From Nicotiana tabacum (Eukaryota > Streptophyta > Magnoliopsida > Solanales > Solanaceae): 64,000 nt of DNA. The translations under genes were made by a program, and so were the position numbers. The DNA lies in NCBI RefSeq assembly GCF_000715075.1, contig NC_134090.1, positions 48,925,792 through 48,989,791 on the forward strand, given 5' to 3'. The notes below the pieces were generated by a model that saw only the letters and a program-made list of their open reading frames with translations, had not been told where the DNA came from and ran no database searches. This document shows, piece by piece, positions 48,189 to 61,599 of the stretch (positions are counted from its first letter, which is position 1; every line of letters starts with the position of its first letter).

Positions 48189-51100
48189 ATGCCTTCGACT
48201 AGGAAGCAAACGATTAGTAGACGGCTTGATACAGCAGTGGGAGAGGGTACCAGTCAGGTGCCCCAAGTCAGAGCAGGACAAAGTGAGGCTCAGAGTGAGA
48301 TGCCCTCTCATACCTCATCTACTCCATCTCCTCCAGAGGATATTAGAAGGCACCCAGCACCTCCAGTTCCTCCGTCTGGCACTCCAGACCAGGATATGCG
48401 GAGTGCTTTGCAGTTATTGACTAGCTTGGTAGCTGCTCAGGCTTAGAGGCAGAATACAGGTGCTGCTGAGAAACCAGTTAGTACAAGAGTTCGTGATTTT
48501 ATTAATTTAGACCCTCCAGTGTTTACCGGATCAGACCCCAAAGAGGACCCACAAACTTTTATTGACCAGGTTCATCGTACACTTCGGGTTATGCATGTTA
48601 GTGATACAGAGGCAGTAGAGTTGGCTTCTTATCAGCTACGGGATTTAACGGTTCTCTGGTATGATAGTTGGGAGAGATCCAGGGGTTCGAACGCTCCTCC
48701 AGCTGTGTGGAAGGAATTTTCTGAGGCCTTTCTTCGTCACTACTTGCAGTTGAGATACGATGAGCTAGAGCTAATAAGTTCTTGAACCTTAGACAAGGTA
48801 ATATGAGTGTGCGAGAGTACAGTATGCAGTTTGATTCTTTGGCAATGTATGCTCCCCATATGGTAGCCGAGATGAGTGATAGGGTGCATATGTTCGTGAA
48901 TGGGTTGGGACCACATCTGATAAATGAGTGCACGACAACCTCCTTGGTGGAGGGCATGGATATTTCCCATATTCAAGCTTATGCCCAGACCCTAGAGGAT
49001 CGTAAGCGCCAGCAGACGGCAGTTAGGGAGCAAGATAGGGGCTAGCATAAGAGGGCGAGATTTGCAGGGTATTCTGATGACTTCAGAGGAAGCATCGGGC
49101 CACAGTTTTCGAGGAGTTCGGCGCCACCTGTAGCTAGTGCTCCTCCACAGTTTTAGAGGCCTCGATATGATCGATTTACCCATTTTGGTCCAGGTCAGAG
49201 TTCGCAGGCATCAGGATTGCAACATCACAGGGATACTAGTCAGACAAGACCTACAACACCACGTTGTGATCATTGCGGCAAAGCCCACTTTGGACTGTGC
49301 CGTCGAGGTTCTGATGCATGTTATTCTTGCGGACAGCCTGGCCATATAATGCGGGATTGTCCTAGCAGGGGAGGTGATGGTATGGCTCAGCCGACTGGAT
49401 CTGTGCCTGCTTCTTCCTCATCAGTTTGACCTCCAACACGGGGTTTTCAGCAGTCGACAGGTCGTGGTAGAGGTAGAGGTGCAGTGCAGAGTTTGAGGGG
49501 TGGTCAAAATCGAACCTATGCTCTAGTAGGTCGATAGGATCATGAGTCATCTCCAAATGTTGTTACAGGTATTTTATCTGTGTTTTCTTATGATGTATAT
49601 CCACTGATTGATCCGGGATCTACTTACACCCTTTGCGGCTAATAAGTTTGGCATTGAACCTGAATTGATAAGTAAACCCCTTGCGGTATCTACTCTGATA
49701 GGAGATTCTGTGATTGCTAGAAGGGTATATAGAGGTTGCACTGTGATGATTGGTAGTCGTCAAACCTCGGCAAATTTATTTGAATTAGAAATGGTTGATT
49801 TTGATGTGATAATGGGAATGGACTGGTTGGCCTCATGCTATGCAAAATGTTGACTGTCGTACGAAGATGGTTAGGTTTCAATTTCCTGGTGAACCCATCA
49901 TTGAATGGAAAGGGAATATTGCTACACCAAAAGGTAGGTTTATTTCCTATCTTAAGGCAAGGAAAATGATCTCAAAAGGTTACATTTATCATTTCGTTCG
50001 TGTTGGGGATGCGGAGGCAAAACCGCCTACTTTACAATCAATCCCCGTGGTCAACGAATTCCCAGATGTTTTCCCAGATGAACTCCCAGGCCTTCCTCCT
50101 GAAAGGGAGATTGAGTTTAGCATTGATGTGTTGCCTGACACTCAACCGATCTCTATTCCTCCATACAGAATGGCCCCGGCAGAGTTGCGAGAATTGAAGG
50201 TGCAGTTGAAGGACTTGTTGGATAAGGGCTTTATTAGGCCTAGTACTTCACCTTGGGGTGCACCAGTCCTATTCGTACGGAAGAAAGACGGGTCGTTACG
50301 GATGTGTATCGACTATCGATAGTTGAATAAGTCTACTATAAAGAACAAGTATCCACTTCCAAGAATTGATGACCTGTTTGACCAACTCCAGGGTGCCAGG
50401 TATTTTTCCAAGATTGATTTACGTTCAGGGTATCATCAGGTGAGGGTTAAGGAGAAGGATATTCCAAAGACGGCCTTCCGGACAAGATACATGCACTTTG
50501 AGTTCTTGGTGATGTCGTTCGGGCTAACAAATGCCCCAGCAGCTTTTATGGATCTCATGAATACTATATTCAGGCCCTATCTTGATGTGTTTGTGATTGT
50601 ATTCATTGATGACATTCTTGTGTATTCTCGTTCGGAGGCGGAACATGCGGGCCACTTGCGGATAGTATTACAGACGCTTCAGGATCGTAAGTTATATGCT
50701 AAGCTCTCCAAATATGAATTTTGGCTGAACTCAGTAGCGTTCCTTGGCCATGTGACATCTGACGAGGGTATTAGTGTCGACACTCAGAAGATCGATGCAG
50801 TAAAGAATTGGTCGAGACCTACAACACTATCAGAAGTTTGCAGCTTCCTAGGGCTAGCAGGATATTATAGGCGGTTTATGGAAGGTTTTCCTCTATATCA
50901 TCACCATTGACTAAGTTAACACAGAAAGCTACCAAGTTCCAGTGGTCTGACACTTGTGAACGTAGTTTTTAGGAGCTGAAGAATCGATTGACATCCGCAC
51001 CAGTGCTCACTCTTCCTGAAGGAACAGAAGGTTATGTGGTATTTTGTGATGCCTCAGGTATAGGTTTGGGGTGCGTATTGATGCAGCGTGGGAATGCGAT

Positions 51101-52942
51101 TGCTTATGCATCAAGACAATTGAAGAAGCATGAACATAATTATCCAACCCATGATTTGGAATTGGCTGTAGTAATATATGCTTTGAAGATATGGCGGCAC
51201 TACTTATACGACATCCATGTTGACATCTACACAAATCACAAGAGTTTACAATACATCCTCAAGCAGAAAGAGTTGAATTTGAGGCAGCGTAGGTGGCTTG
51301 AATTATTGAAAGACTACGACGTCGAGATATTGTATCATCCCGGTAAAGCCAATGTTGTGGCAGACGCTCTCAGCCGTAAATCAATGGGAAGCTTAGTACA
51401 TATTGAGGCATGTAGATGGGGGTTGACTAAAGAGCTTCATCAGCTAGCCAATATGTGAATCAGATTGTTAGACTCTGATGACGGAGGTGTTACTGTACAG
51501 AATACATCAGAATCATCTTTGGTAGCCGAGGTAAAAGCACGGAAATATGAAGATCCTATCTTAGTACGATTAAGAGAGAGCATTCAGCAGTGTAAAAGTA
51601 TGGCTTTTGAGATCGGAAGAGATGGGGCACTGAGATACCAGGGCCGATTATGTGTGCCTAATGTGGCAGGGTTGCGAGAGAAGATTATGAATGAGATTCA
51701 TCAATCCCGATATTCCATCCATCCCGGCTCGACAAAGATGTATCATGATGTCAAGGAGCAGTATTGGTGGGATAACATGAAGAAGTCTATTGCAGAATTT
51801 GTAGCCCAGTGTCCCAATTGTCAACAAGTAAAGATAGAACATCAGAAACCCGGTGGATTGCTTCAGAATATAGAGATTCCGACCTGGAAATGTGAGGTGA
51901 TTAATATGGACTTCATTATTGGATTACCTCGCTCTTATCATAATTTTGACTCCATCTGGGTGATAATTGATCGTATTACAAAATGTGCCCATTTTCTGCC
52001 AGTTAAGACAACTTACACGGCTGAAGATTATGCGAAGTTGTATATCAAGGAGATTGTTAGGCTTCATGGTGTGCCGGTATCTATTATATCAGACCGAGGA
52101 GCTCAATTTATAGCTAACTTTTGGAGGTCTTTTCAAAAGGATTTAGGCACACAAGTGAATCTCAGCACTGTATTTCATCCGCAAACTGACGGACAGGCTG
52201 AACGTACCATTCAGACACTGGAAGATATGCTACGAGCATGTGTTCTAGATTTTAAGGGAAATTGGGATGACCATCTTCCACTCATAGAATTCGCCTAGAA
52301 TAATAGCTACCATTCCAGTATTAAAATGGCCCCATACGAGGCACTATACGGGAGAAGATGTAGATCACCAGTTGGATGGTTCGAAGTCGGTGAAACAGAA
52401 TTATATGGGCCAGATTTGATTCACCAAGCTATTGAGAAGGTGAAAGTGATACAGGAGCGATTGAGGACGGCACAAAGCAGGCAAAAATCTTATTCCGATG
52501 TCCGACGTCGTGATCTGGAATTTGAGGTTGGTGATTGGGTTTTCCTGAGGATCTCACCAGTGAAGGGTATTATGCATTTTCGGAAGAAAGGTAACTGAGT
52601 CCAAGGTATATCGGGCTGTATAAAATTCTTCGACGAATTGGACAGGTTGCTTATGAGTTAGAATTGCCATCCGAATTGGAATTTGTCCACCCGGTATTCC
52701 ATGTATCTATGTTGAGAAAATGTATGGGAGACCCTTCTCGAGTCGTCCCTATCAAAGATGTACAAGTTATAGAGGACCTATCATATGAAGAAGTGCCAGT
52801 GGCGATATTAGATCGGCAAGTCCGCAAGCTGAGAACAAAAGATGTAGCTTCCGTCAAAGTATTGTGGAGGAACAAAAATATGGAAGAAATGACATGGGAA
52901 GCAGAAGAGGAGATGAAGTCTAAATACCCTTACTTATTCTAG
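48189..52942 (+). pseudogene. Element E gag-pol polyprotein with chromodomain, nearly complete but broken
   Basis: Starts MPSTRKQTISRRLD at 48189. Order: gag (48480-49040), two Cys motifs (CDHCGKAHFGLC and CYSCGQPGHIMRDC, 49265-49362), protease (about 49600-49850, active-site region damaged by a deletion), reverse transcriptase (50040-50900, catalytic FIDD intact), RNase H (50988-51400), integrase with zinc-binding end (CPNCQQ), MDF, SDRGAQF and DGQAERTIQ (51700-52298), then a chromodomain ending KYPYLF at 52942. Stops: TAG at 48444, 49043, 49154, 49535, 50320 and 50970, TGA near 49427 and 51456, TAG near 52296. Frameshifts lie near 48760, 49615, 49845, 50890 and 52595. RNase H catalytic Asp is Asn (51234-51236). 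Confidence 0.92.
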
Positions 52943-53234
52943 AATGAAGATAACAAGGATGCTGGTGGAAGACAGGATACATTGGAAGGTGAAACGGCTC
53001 TATGAGGTAAGCAATAATTTGAGAATACTCCTCCTTAATACAAAATGGTGATATGTAGATAATGTAAATACGCATAATGCTTTGTGTAGCCTTGTGAAGC
53101 CATATGTTGGGCTTAATTACTTGCAAGTTTTGCTAGTGACCATTTTATAGGGGAAAATTGATCGGAAATTTCCATTGGAATCCACGATGATTTAAACTCC
53201 CCATGAACCCTTACATTCGAGGACGAATGTTCCT

Positions 53235-53247
53235 AAGGGGGGGAGGG
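53235..53247 (+). other. Element E polypurine tract
   Basis: AAGGGGGGGAGGG immediately precedes the 3' LTR. The 290 bases before it, after the stop at 52942, form an ordinary non-coding leader to the tract. Confidence 0.88.
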
Positions 53248-55941
53248 TGTTCGACCCATATCCACATGTGTTAGTTCATGCCATATATTAGTTAACATAA
53301 ATCCAAGAAGGAATTATCTTTGAGATGATAAGAAGTCAATCCTATTGGTCTTAAGTGATACAAGAGTGTATAAGGGTGATTAACAAGTATTAGAAGTTAA
53401 ATGAATCAAGGTTGTTGTAACTCGTATTTTCAGGTAATCTAGCGGTGCTTAATACACTCAAGAGTTCATTTATTAAGGTATTTTAACCATATAATATCCG
53501 TATCATAAGTCTTGAAGTCAAACGAGTTATGAAACAAAAGTCGACAAAAGTTGTCGCAACTTAGGTTCATAATTTTACTTAGACATTAGGTCAAATGTTT
53601 CTAATCTTTTCTCCTAATTTACAAATAATTACGGAGTGATCTACCAATCAAATTAAATATCTATGAGTCTAGTTTCCAACGCATTAAACCGTTCATCGAT
53701 ACGATCTCAGAGTAGAGAGATATTCGCGTTTTTGCGAGACTGCGCCAAGCACCTCTCTATGGGGCCCACTAAGGCGGTTTAAGATGTTTGGACCTATATA
53801 GGATGCCTCCAATCCGTTTTAAGTCATTTCTTCTCACTATTTTCAGACCTTAGAACCCTAGGAACATCCTATCAAGATTCTCTCAAGATTCAAGACCCAA
53901 AAAAGGGCAAACAACACAAATCAATTGTCGGGAATTCTGTGGCGCTAGTAAGTCTCTTGTTCTTCTTGTTGTTGCTCATTTTTGTGTCATTCCAGCTCGT
54001 GTGGGAGGTTGTTTTAAAGGGTTTATGTTCTGTAAATACTACCTCATGTTCTTAATATCAATCCTAGGTGATTTCAAGCCTTCTAAAGTGATTCTAGTGC
54101 CGAAAAACACTAATTGATCGCTAGTTTCGCTTTTTTGTTGTTGTGGTAGCATTGGAGGGATATTTCATGGAAATTTAAGGTCAAATTGGAGTTTTTCTTT
54201 CTGTATAAAGGTAAGGAACCTCTTAATCTATATTTATTTAAGATTATCCAAGTTGCGGCTAAGTCATTGAAGCTAGAACTTGTGAAATATATATCGAAAG
54301 GCTTGGTAGTAATGTTATTGTTTTGTGGACTGTTTTGCGTTGTTGTTGGGCTGCATATTTTACTACTGTTTTGTGGAGTTTTGGAGGAGGAAGGGTGTGG
54401 AGAAACACCATATATATGTAGGGTTATGGGCTGATATTTATTCGTAACATTTCCAGGTTGTTTGACACGACTACGGTGGTCGTCGTATGTATGGAGTGAT
54501 TAGGCTGTGTATGGACTATTTTAGGAGGCTCAATATGTTTATTATTGATGTTGTTTGGGCTGTTTGGTGATTGTTTTGAATGGTGTGAGGTCATATATAT
54601 AGGGGAGGTGCTGTCCGTTTCATCGTAAAATAGGTTGTGGTCGATACATAATAGTTATGACGCTTAAATGATAACGATAGTATCGTTTCTCTTATTGTAG
54701 ACTAAGGAGTTTTGACAATTGCATAGCTTGAGATTGGGGCAGTAAATACAAGGTATGTGAGGCTATCCCTTTTCTTCTTTTGCACGACTCCGATTGTACA
54801 TAATGTAATGAACGAGCTTTCAAAGATACTCTACTCTTAAATGCTAGCAGTACTTACATTGCTTTCCCTCTTATGGAACGATTGATGTTAATGTTGCTTC
54901 TCTTATTCTTATGTTATCAATGTTGTTGGTACTTCCTGATTCTTATAAAGTTCGTAATGAAGAGTTGGTCCTAATAACGTGTACAGAGGATACCAACCTT
55001 ACGTCACTCCGAAAGGTTTAGAATGTGATTCCAATGAGTCCAGCATGCATCATATATATATATCTATTTTACTCTACCGAGCCGCGCTATAGTCGGCCGG
55101 GTACGGCACCTATTGTGCAACCACTGATCAGTTGGGTTTTACCGAGCTCCACGTGGCCGGGTACGATTCTACCGAGCCCTATGATGGCCGGGTACGTTTT
55201 ACCGAGCCTATTATGGCCGGGTACGATATGATGATGATGATTCCCACAAAGGCATATGTTTTAAAAGTTTATGTATACATACATATGTATCATGCATTGC
55301 ATGTCAGTAGCCCTCAGAGGTACTAAGATTTTCCAGATTGTATATTCTCTATCCCTGCTTACATTACTGTTCGTATTTATGGTTCCCTGCCTTACATACT
55401 CAGTACTTTATTCGTACTGACGTCCTTTTGTTTGTGGACGTTGCATGTCGTGCTGCAGGTCCTGATAGACAGGCAGGTGCAGCTCCCCCACCACAGTAGG
55501 CTGTCCAGTTCAGCGGTGATTGGTGAGATCCCTTCTCCGGACTTGCCGTGGTCTTGGTATGCATTTCTGTTATAGACATTATGGGTATGTCGGGGCCCTG
55601 TTCCGGCTATGTTGCAGCACTTATGTTCATTTAGAGGCTCATAGACAAGTGTCGACTCATGTATAGTTTGGTATGCCTTGTCGGCTGGTTTTTGTTGTAT
55701 AGTCTTTCATGGTAGCGTGGTAGCTCATACCTTATATGTAGTTTCTTGATTGTCTGGTCATCCCCTGCTATGTATGTTCATGCCGTCATATTTTATTGCT
55801 GGTTGTCCATGATCTAGGTCTACCATTTATATTGATCTCGTCAGCCCTAAAAGATAATAATGAAGGTTAGATGAAATGTACGTTGGTGCTCGGCAAGTAT
55901 GGTCGGGTGCTAGTCATGGCCTTCCAGTTTGGGTCGTGACA
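53248..55941 (+). repeat. Element E right (3') LTR
   Basis: TGTTCGACCC ... GGGTCGTGACA. Same arrangement as the left LTR, with the tandem units at 55073-55231. Confidence 0.95.
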
Positions 55942-58683
55942 CAACATTTGCTTAATAAAGGATTCATTAGACCTAATGTCTCACCTTGGGATGTGCTCGT
56001 GTTATTAGTGAAGAAGAAGGATGGTTCGATGAGGATGTGTATAGACTAACGATAGTTGAACAAAGTCACTATCAAGAACGCGTACTCGTTGCCGAGGATT
56101 GATGACTTATTTGATAAGGTTCAAGGTGCCAAAGTTTTTTCAAAGATTGATTTAAGGTCTGGCTACTATCAGTTGAAGATTAGGGCATCTGATGTCCCTA
56201 AGACAACTTTTCTGACTCGGTATGGGCATTATGAGTTTCTAGTGATGTCATTTGGGTTGACAAATGCTCCAGCAACATTTATGGATTTGATGAACTGGGT
56301 ATTTACACCCTATTTGGGTTTTTTGTGATCGTATTCATTAATGATATCTTGATCTACTCCCGAAGTCAAGAGGAGTATGAGCAGCATCTTCGGATTGTAC
56401 TTCAGAATCTGAGAGATAGTAAGCTATATGCCAAGTTTTCAAAGTGTGAGTTTTGGTTGGATTCAGTTGCCTTTTTGGGGCATGTTGTATCAGTCGAGGG
56501 CATTAAAGTGGATCCTAAGCTTGAGGCAGTTCAAAAATGGCCTAGACCTACTTCAACTATAGAGATTCGGAGTCTTCTGGGTTTGGAGGGTTATTATCGT
56601 CGATTCATTGACGGGTTTTCATTCATAGCAGCCCCACTGACTAGATTGACCCAAAAGGGTACTTCATTTTGGTGGTCCGATGAGTGTGAGTTGAGCTTTC
56701 ATAAGCTCAAGACTGCTTTGACTCCGACACCAGTTTGTGTTGCCCATAGGTTTAGGATCCTACACGGTGTATTGTGATGCATCGCGTATTGAGCTCGGTG
56801 TAGTATTGATGCATGATGGCAGGGTGATTCCATATGCTTCGCGGCGGTTGAAGGTTCATGGGAAGAATTACCATGTTCATGACCTAGAGTTGGCAGCCAT
56901 TTTTCATGTACTGAAGATTTGGAGGCATTACCTCTATGCCATGTCGTGTGAGGTGTTCACAGATCATCGCAGTCTACAATATTTATTCAAGCAAAAGGAT
57001 CTCAACTTGAGGCAGAAAAGGTGGTTAGAGCTGTTGAAAGACTATGATATCACCATTTTGTATCATCCTAGGAAGACCAATATGGTGGCCTATGCCTTGA
57101 GTAGAAAGGCTATGAGTATGCGTAGCTTTGCATATATTCTAGTTGGTGAGAGGCTGCTATCATTAGATGTTTAGGCTTTGGCCAATCAGTTCATGAGGTT
57201 AGTTGTTTTAGAGCCCAGTCATGTTCTAGCTTGCACGGTCTCTCGGTCTTCTTTGTATGAGCATATCAGAGAGCGTCAGTATGATGACCTATATTTTATT
57301 GTCCTTAAGGACACAGTGCGACACGATGGTTCCAGATAGGTTACTATCAGAGATGATAGGGTGTTGCAGATGTAGGATCGAATTTGTATGCCCAATATGG
57401 ATGGACTTTGTGAGTTGATTCTTGAGGAGGCCCACAGTTCCCAATATCCATTCATCCAGGTGCCGCCAAGATGTATCAGGACTTGCGGCAGTATTATTGG
57501 TGGAGGAGAATGAAGAAGGATATAGTTTCATATGTGGCTCAGTGTCTTAATTGTCAGCAAGTATAAGTACAAGCATTAGAGGTCTAGCAGTTTGCTTCAG
57601 AAGCTTGAGATTCCCGAGTGGAAGTGGGGGCGTATTACTATGGATTTTGTTGTTGGGCTCCCATGGACTTCGAAGAAATTCGACGCGGTATGGGTCATTG
57701 TGGATAGGTTGACCAAGTTTCTATACATAATATTGAAGATCTATATCTGCGAGATCATCCGTCTTCATGGTGTGCCTGTATCCATAATTTTTTATCGAGG
57801 TACGCAGTTCGCCTCGCACTTCTGGAGGGCCTTACAGTGTGAATTAGGCACACGAATTGAGTTGAGTACAACATTTCACCCCCATACGGACGGAATGTTC
57901 GAGCGCACCATTCAGATATTGGAGGATATGCTTTGTGCTTGCGTTATGGATTTCGGGGGTTATTGGGATTAGTTCTTACCGCTTGTGGAGTTTGCCTACA
58001 ATAAAACCAACTAATCGAGCATTCAAATGGATCCATATGAGGCATTATTCGGGAGACGGTTCTGTTTGCCAGTTGGTTGGTTTGAGTCGGAAGAGGCTCG
58101 ATTGTTGGGTACCAATTTGGCTTAGGATGCATTGGAAAAGGTCAAACAATTCAGGATCTACTTCGTATAGCTCAGTCCAGGCAGAAAAGATATATCGATC
58201 GTAGAGTTCGTGATGTTGCATTCATAGCGGTAGAGTGGGTGTTGCTTCGGGTTTCACTCATGAAGGGTGTGATGAGGTTCGGAAAGAAAGGCAAGTTGAG
58301 CCCTAGCAGACCCTTTGAGATTCTTGAGAAAGTAGGGGAAGTGGCCTACAAGCTTCCATTGCCACCTAGCTTATCAACAGTTAATCTAGTTTTCCATATC
58401 TCCATGCTCCAAAAGTATCACAGGATTTTTCTTATGTGTTAGATTCATTTCAGTCGAATTGGATAAGGATTTGACTTATGAGAAGGAGCTGGTGGCTATT
58501 CTAGCCCGACATGTCCTGAAGTTGAGGTCTAAGAGTTATCCTTCAGTTAGAGTACAATGGAGAGGTCAGTTGATTGAGGCAGCCACGTGGGACTCCGAGT
58601 CCGACATGCGGAGTAGATATCCACACCTTTTCACTAGTCCAGGTACCTCTTTATGTCCGTTCGAGGACGAATGTTTATTTTAA
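55942..58683 (+). pseudogene. Element D remainder of pol: RT, RNase H, integrase, chromodomain, broken
   Basis: Resumes in the same domain with [17 protein letters not shown] and TAG at 56047 and 56053 hit the conserved CIDYRQ stretch. Reverse transcriptase continues at 56056-56700, but the catalytic FIDD reads FIND (Asn codon 56340-56342). RNase H 56737-57174 keeps YCDAS, DLELA and YTDH-type residues (FTDHRS). The integrase region (57592-57972) has MDFVVGLPW and a core in which the second catalytic Asp lies in an altered SIIFYRGTQF, so Asp is lost. The chromodomain (58459-58683) ends RYPHLF and FEDECLF. Dead by several independent changes. Confidence 0.88.
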
Positions 58684-58693
58684 AGGTGGAGAA
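58682..58693 (+). other. Element D polypurine tract
   Basis: AAAGGTGGAGAA immediately precedes the 3' LTR. Confidence 0.8.
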
Positions 58694-61599
58694 TGTGATG
58701 ACCCGATAGGTCATTTTTAATTTAGCCTTCATTTCTGTGTTTAGAGACCTCGAATAACTTCATTTATCCCCTTTCTCGATTTGCGTACACGGTCCGTGTC
58801 TTTTTCCAGAAAATTTTTATGTAAAAATTGAAAAAAATGTGAATTTTAGCTTTAAAAATGACTTGAGTTGACTATGGTCAACATTTTATTTAAACAGATC
58901 CAGATCAGTGTTTTGATGATCCCGGTAGGTCCGTATCGTGATTTGGGACTTGGGCGTATGCCCGTAAATAAATTCAGAAGTTCCTAACTTAATTTAACGT
59001 GATTGTTGAAAACTAGTAATTTGAAGGTTTAAAGAATTCCTAAGTTTGACCATAGGTTGACTTTGTTGCTACTGAGTTCGGATATCGGTTCCAAAACTTG
59101 GTATAGGTTCATTTCACTATTTATAACTTATCCGCAAAATCTGGTGCAAAACGAAGCTGATTTGACATGATTCGGACGTCCGATTGTAAACTTTGAAAGT
59201 TCTTAAGTTTCTTTGAAAATCTCATACATTTTGATGTCCGATTCATAATTCTATGTGTTATTTTGGTGTTTTGATCACACGAGCGAGTTCATATGATGTT
59301 ATTACACTTGTATGTATGTTTGGTTTGGAACTCGAGGGCTCAGGTGAGTTCCGGATAGGCTACGAACCGTTTCGGAATTAGAAGGAATGCTGATTTTTGC
59401 TGATATCTGATGCATGACACTTTGTGCTTCGCGATCGCGAGAGGGATATTAGTTTGGGGAGGAATTTACTCTTCGCGAATGCAAGGAGTCGGTCGCGAAC
59501 GAGGAGTAGTGAGGGGTCTACCCTTCGTAAACACGACCTGTCCTTCGCGAATGCTTAGTGTTATGAGGAGGGTTAGGGGAGTGAGCTGTTACTCTACGCA
59601 AACACGAGCCCTGGCTCGCGAACGTGAAGGTCAGGGGGAGAATCCTTCGCGAACGCGTAGGTCAAGAGGGTTGCTATGCTTCGCAATCACGTCAGGTCCT
59701 TTGCAACCGCGATGAAGACCTGATGCCCAGTCAATTAAATATCTCAAAGTCAGGATTTTCTTCAATTTTCACCATCTCCACATTTGAGCTCGGCCTAGAG
59801 GCGATTTTGAAAAGGAATTTCATCCTCACTTCATACATTAGTAGATTTTAAATAGTTTTCTTCCTTTTCCATCAATGCCCATTGATTTCTATCCTTTAAT
59901 CTATGCTTGCTCATGGTAGAAATTAGGGATTTAGGTAGAAATTGGGGATATTGAGAAATTGAGATTTAGACCTCAAATTGAGGTTGGATTTCGAAACCAA
60001 TTACATAACTGGGCTCGGGGGTGAATGAGTAATTTGGTGTTGGTCCGAATTTTAGGTTTTGACTAAGCGGGCCTGGGATTTACTTTTGTTGACTTTTTTC
60101 AAAATAATTAAAGATTAAATCTTTTTCACTCATGGGTAGTTTATAAAGCTTATTTTGAATTGTTTGAACTATATTTGGTTAGATTCAATTGGGTTTGTGG
60201 CGAATTTTAGAGGAAAGGCCTCGGTTGAGCTTTGATTTGGTTGTGGAGCGTGGTAAGTGTCATGGTTAACCTTGATTTGAGGGATTAGGACTTGTTAGTC
60301 TATTTTCTACATGTTTAATGTGTGGGAACAATGTATATGTGAGGTGACAAGCACTTATGCGTTGTTGTTGGGTTAAAGCATGCGAGTGGAACTTGTTTTC
60401 TTGTATTTTATTGCATTATTAATTATGATATCCACACTTAGGTTAGGTTATTACTTCTTTGATTATTTCTTCCGTAACTTATTTCTTAATTGGTGAGTAT
60501 TTTGGAAGTTGAAGTTTGGTATTTTGGCATCATATTTGACGTTATATACATTCTCCGCATTATTTATTTTCCTAATTTATATTATCTTCATTACATGGTA
60601 AGGAAGAGTGTAAAAGCATGAAAGGTGATGTCGTGCCATTGCGTTTATCTCATTTATTGATTAATATATAGTGAGAAAGAGAGTAAAATCACGAAGGGTG
60701 ATGCCATGCCATTTATCACATTTATTCATTATTTTATGGTGAGGAAGAGAGTAAAAGCACGAAGGGTGGTGCCATGCTATTCATCTCATTTATTCATTAT
60801 TACACGGTGAGGTTGAGAGTAAAAGCATGAAGGGTGATGCCGTGCCATTTTATTTTATTTATTTCATCATTTCATGGTAAGGACGAGAGTAAAAGCATGA
60901 AGGGTGATGCCGTACCATTTTCATATCATTGGTTTATCTAATTTCATTAGTTGATGATTTATTTGGCTATTATGTGATTTCATACTTGTCGTAGTTATCA
61001 TATTTTTCCCCTTGTTGCATGACCCCTCCCAGTTTGTACGTTGTTATTCTCTGTTATTGTTACTGCTTTGCATATACTTGTACATGTTTATTTACGTAGG
61101 TGTTGCCATAGCCTCGTCATTACCTCGTCGAGGTTATGCTCGACCCTTACAGAGTGCATTGGGTCAGTTGTACTCATACTATACTTCTACACTTCTTGTG
61201 CAGATTTTAGTATTGGTCCCAGCGGTGCGTAAGGTGCATCATCTCGGATCATTGCATACGGAAACTTGAGGTAGATCTGCTCTCGTCCGTAGTCCTTGAA
61301 GTCCCCTTCCTCTTCCCTCTTTTACTGTTCATTTCCTTCGAAACCATTGCATTTATTTCAGACTCTGTTTGTAGAACTTCTAATTGCTCGTGTACTCGTG
61401 ACTCCGGATCTTTAGGAGTAGATAATATTACATGACTTATGTTGGTACTATATTAGATTGGGTTTCTATTTCTCATTGTATATCATCATTGTGTTTAGAC
61501 TGTTAAAAATTGGCTATTTAATATTCTCATGTTGGCTTGCCTAGCATGTGGATGTTAAGTGCCATCACGACCCCGAGGTTGGGATTTCGGGTCGTGAAA
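58694..61599 (+). repeat. Element D right (3') LTR
   Basis: Starts TGTGATGACCCGATAGG and ends GGGTCGTGAAA. Repeats the motif cluster (59420-59713) and the ~65-bp array (60590-60925) of the left copy. Confidence 0.92.

Larger units (their letters stand above)
45290..55941 (+). mobile_element. Element E: youngest full-length chromovirus, inserted in element D's RT
   Basis: 10,652 bp with a perfect 5-bp target duplication CAACA (45285-45289 and 55942-55946). LTRs 45290-47984 and 53248-55941 are 2695 and 2694 bp and look only a few percent different by eye, the least diverged pair in the window. PBS 47989-48003, PPT 53235-53247, polyprotein 48189-52942. The sequence belongs to a different Tekay/Del-like subfamily from C and D, judged by its LTR and integrase sequence. 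Confidence 0.96.
40109..61599 (+). mobile_element. Element D: Tekay/Del-like chromovirus interrupted by element E
   Basis: 5' LTR 40109-42994, PBS 42998-43015, gag-pol 43178-45289 continuing at 55942-58683, PPT 58682-58693, 3' LTR 58694-61599. Without E the element is about 10.8 kb. The LTRs differ at many positions, so it is clearly older than E. Flanking 5-mers are GTATT and ATATC, so I cannot confirm a target duplication; the last bases of the right LTR (GTGAAA against GTAACA) have mutated. Confidence 0.93.
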
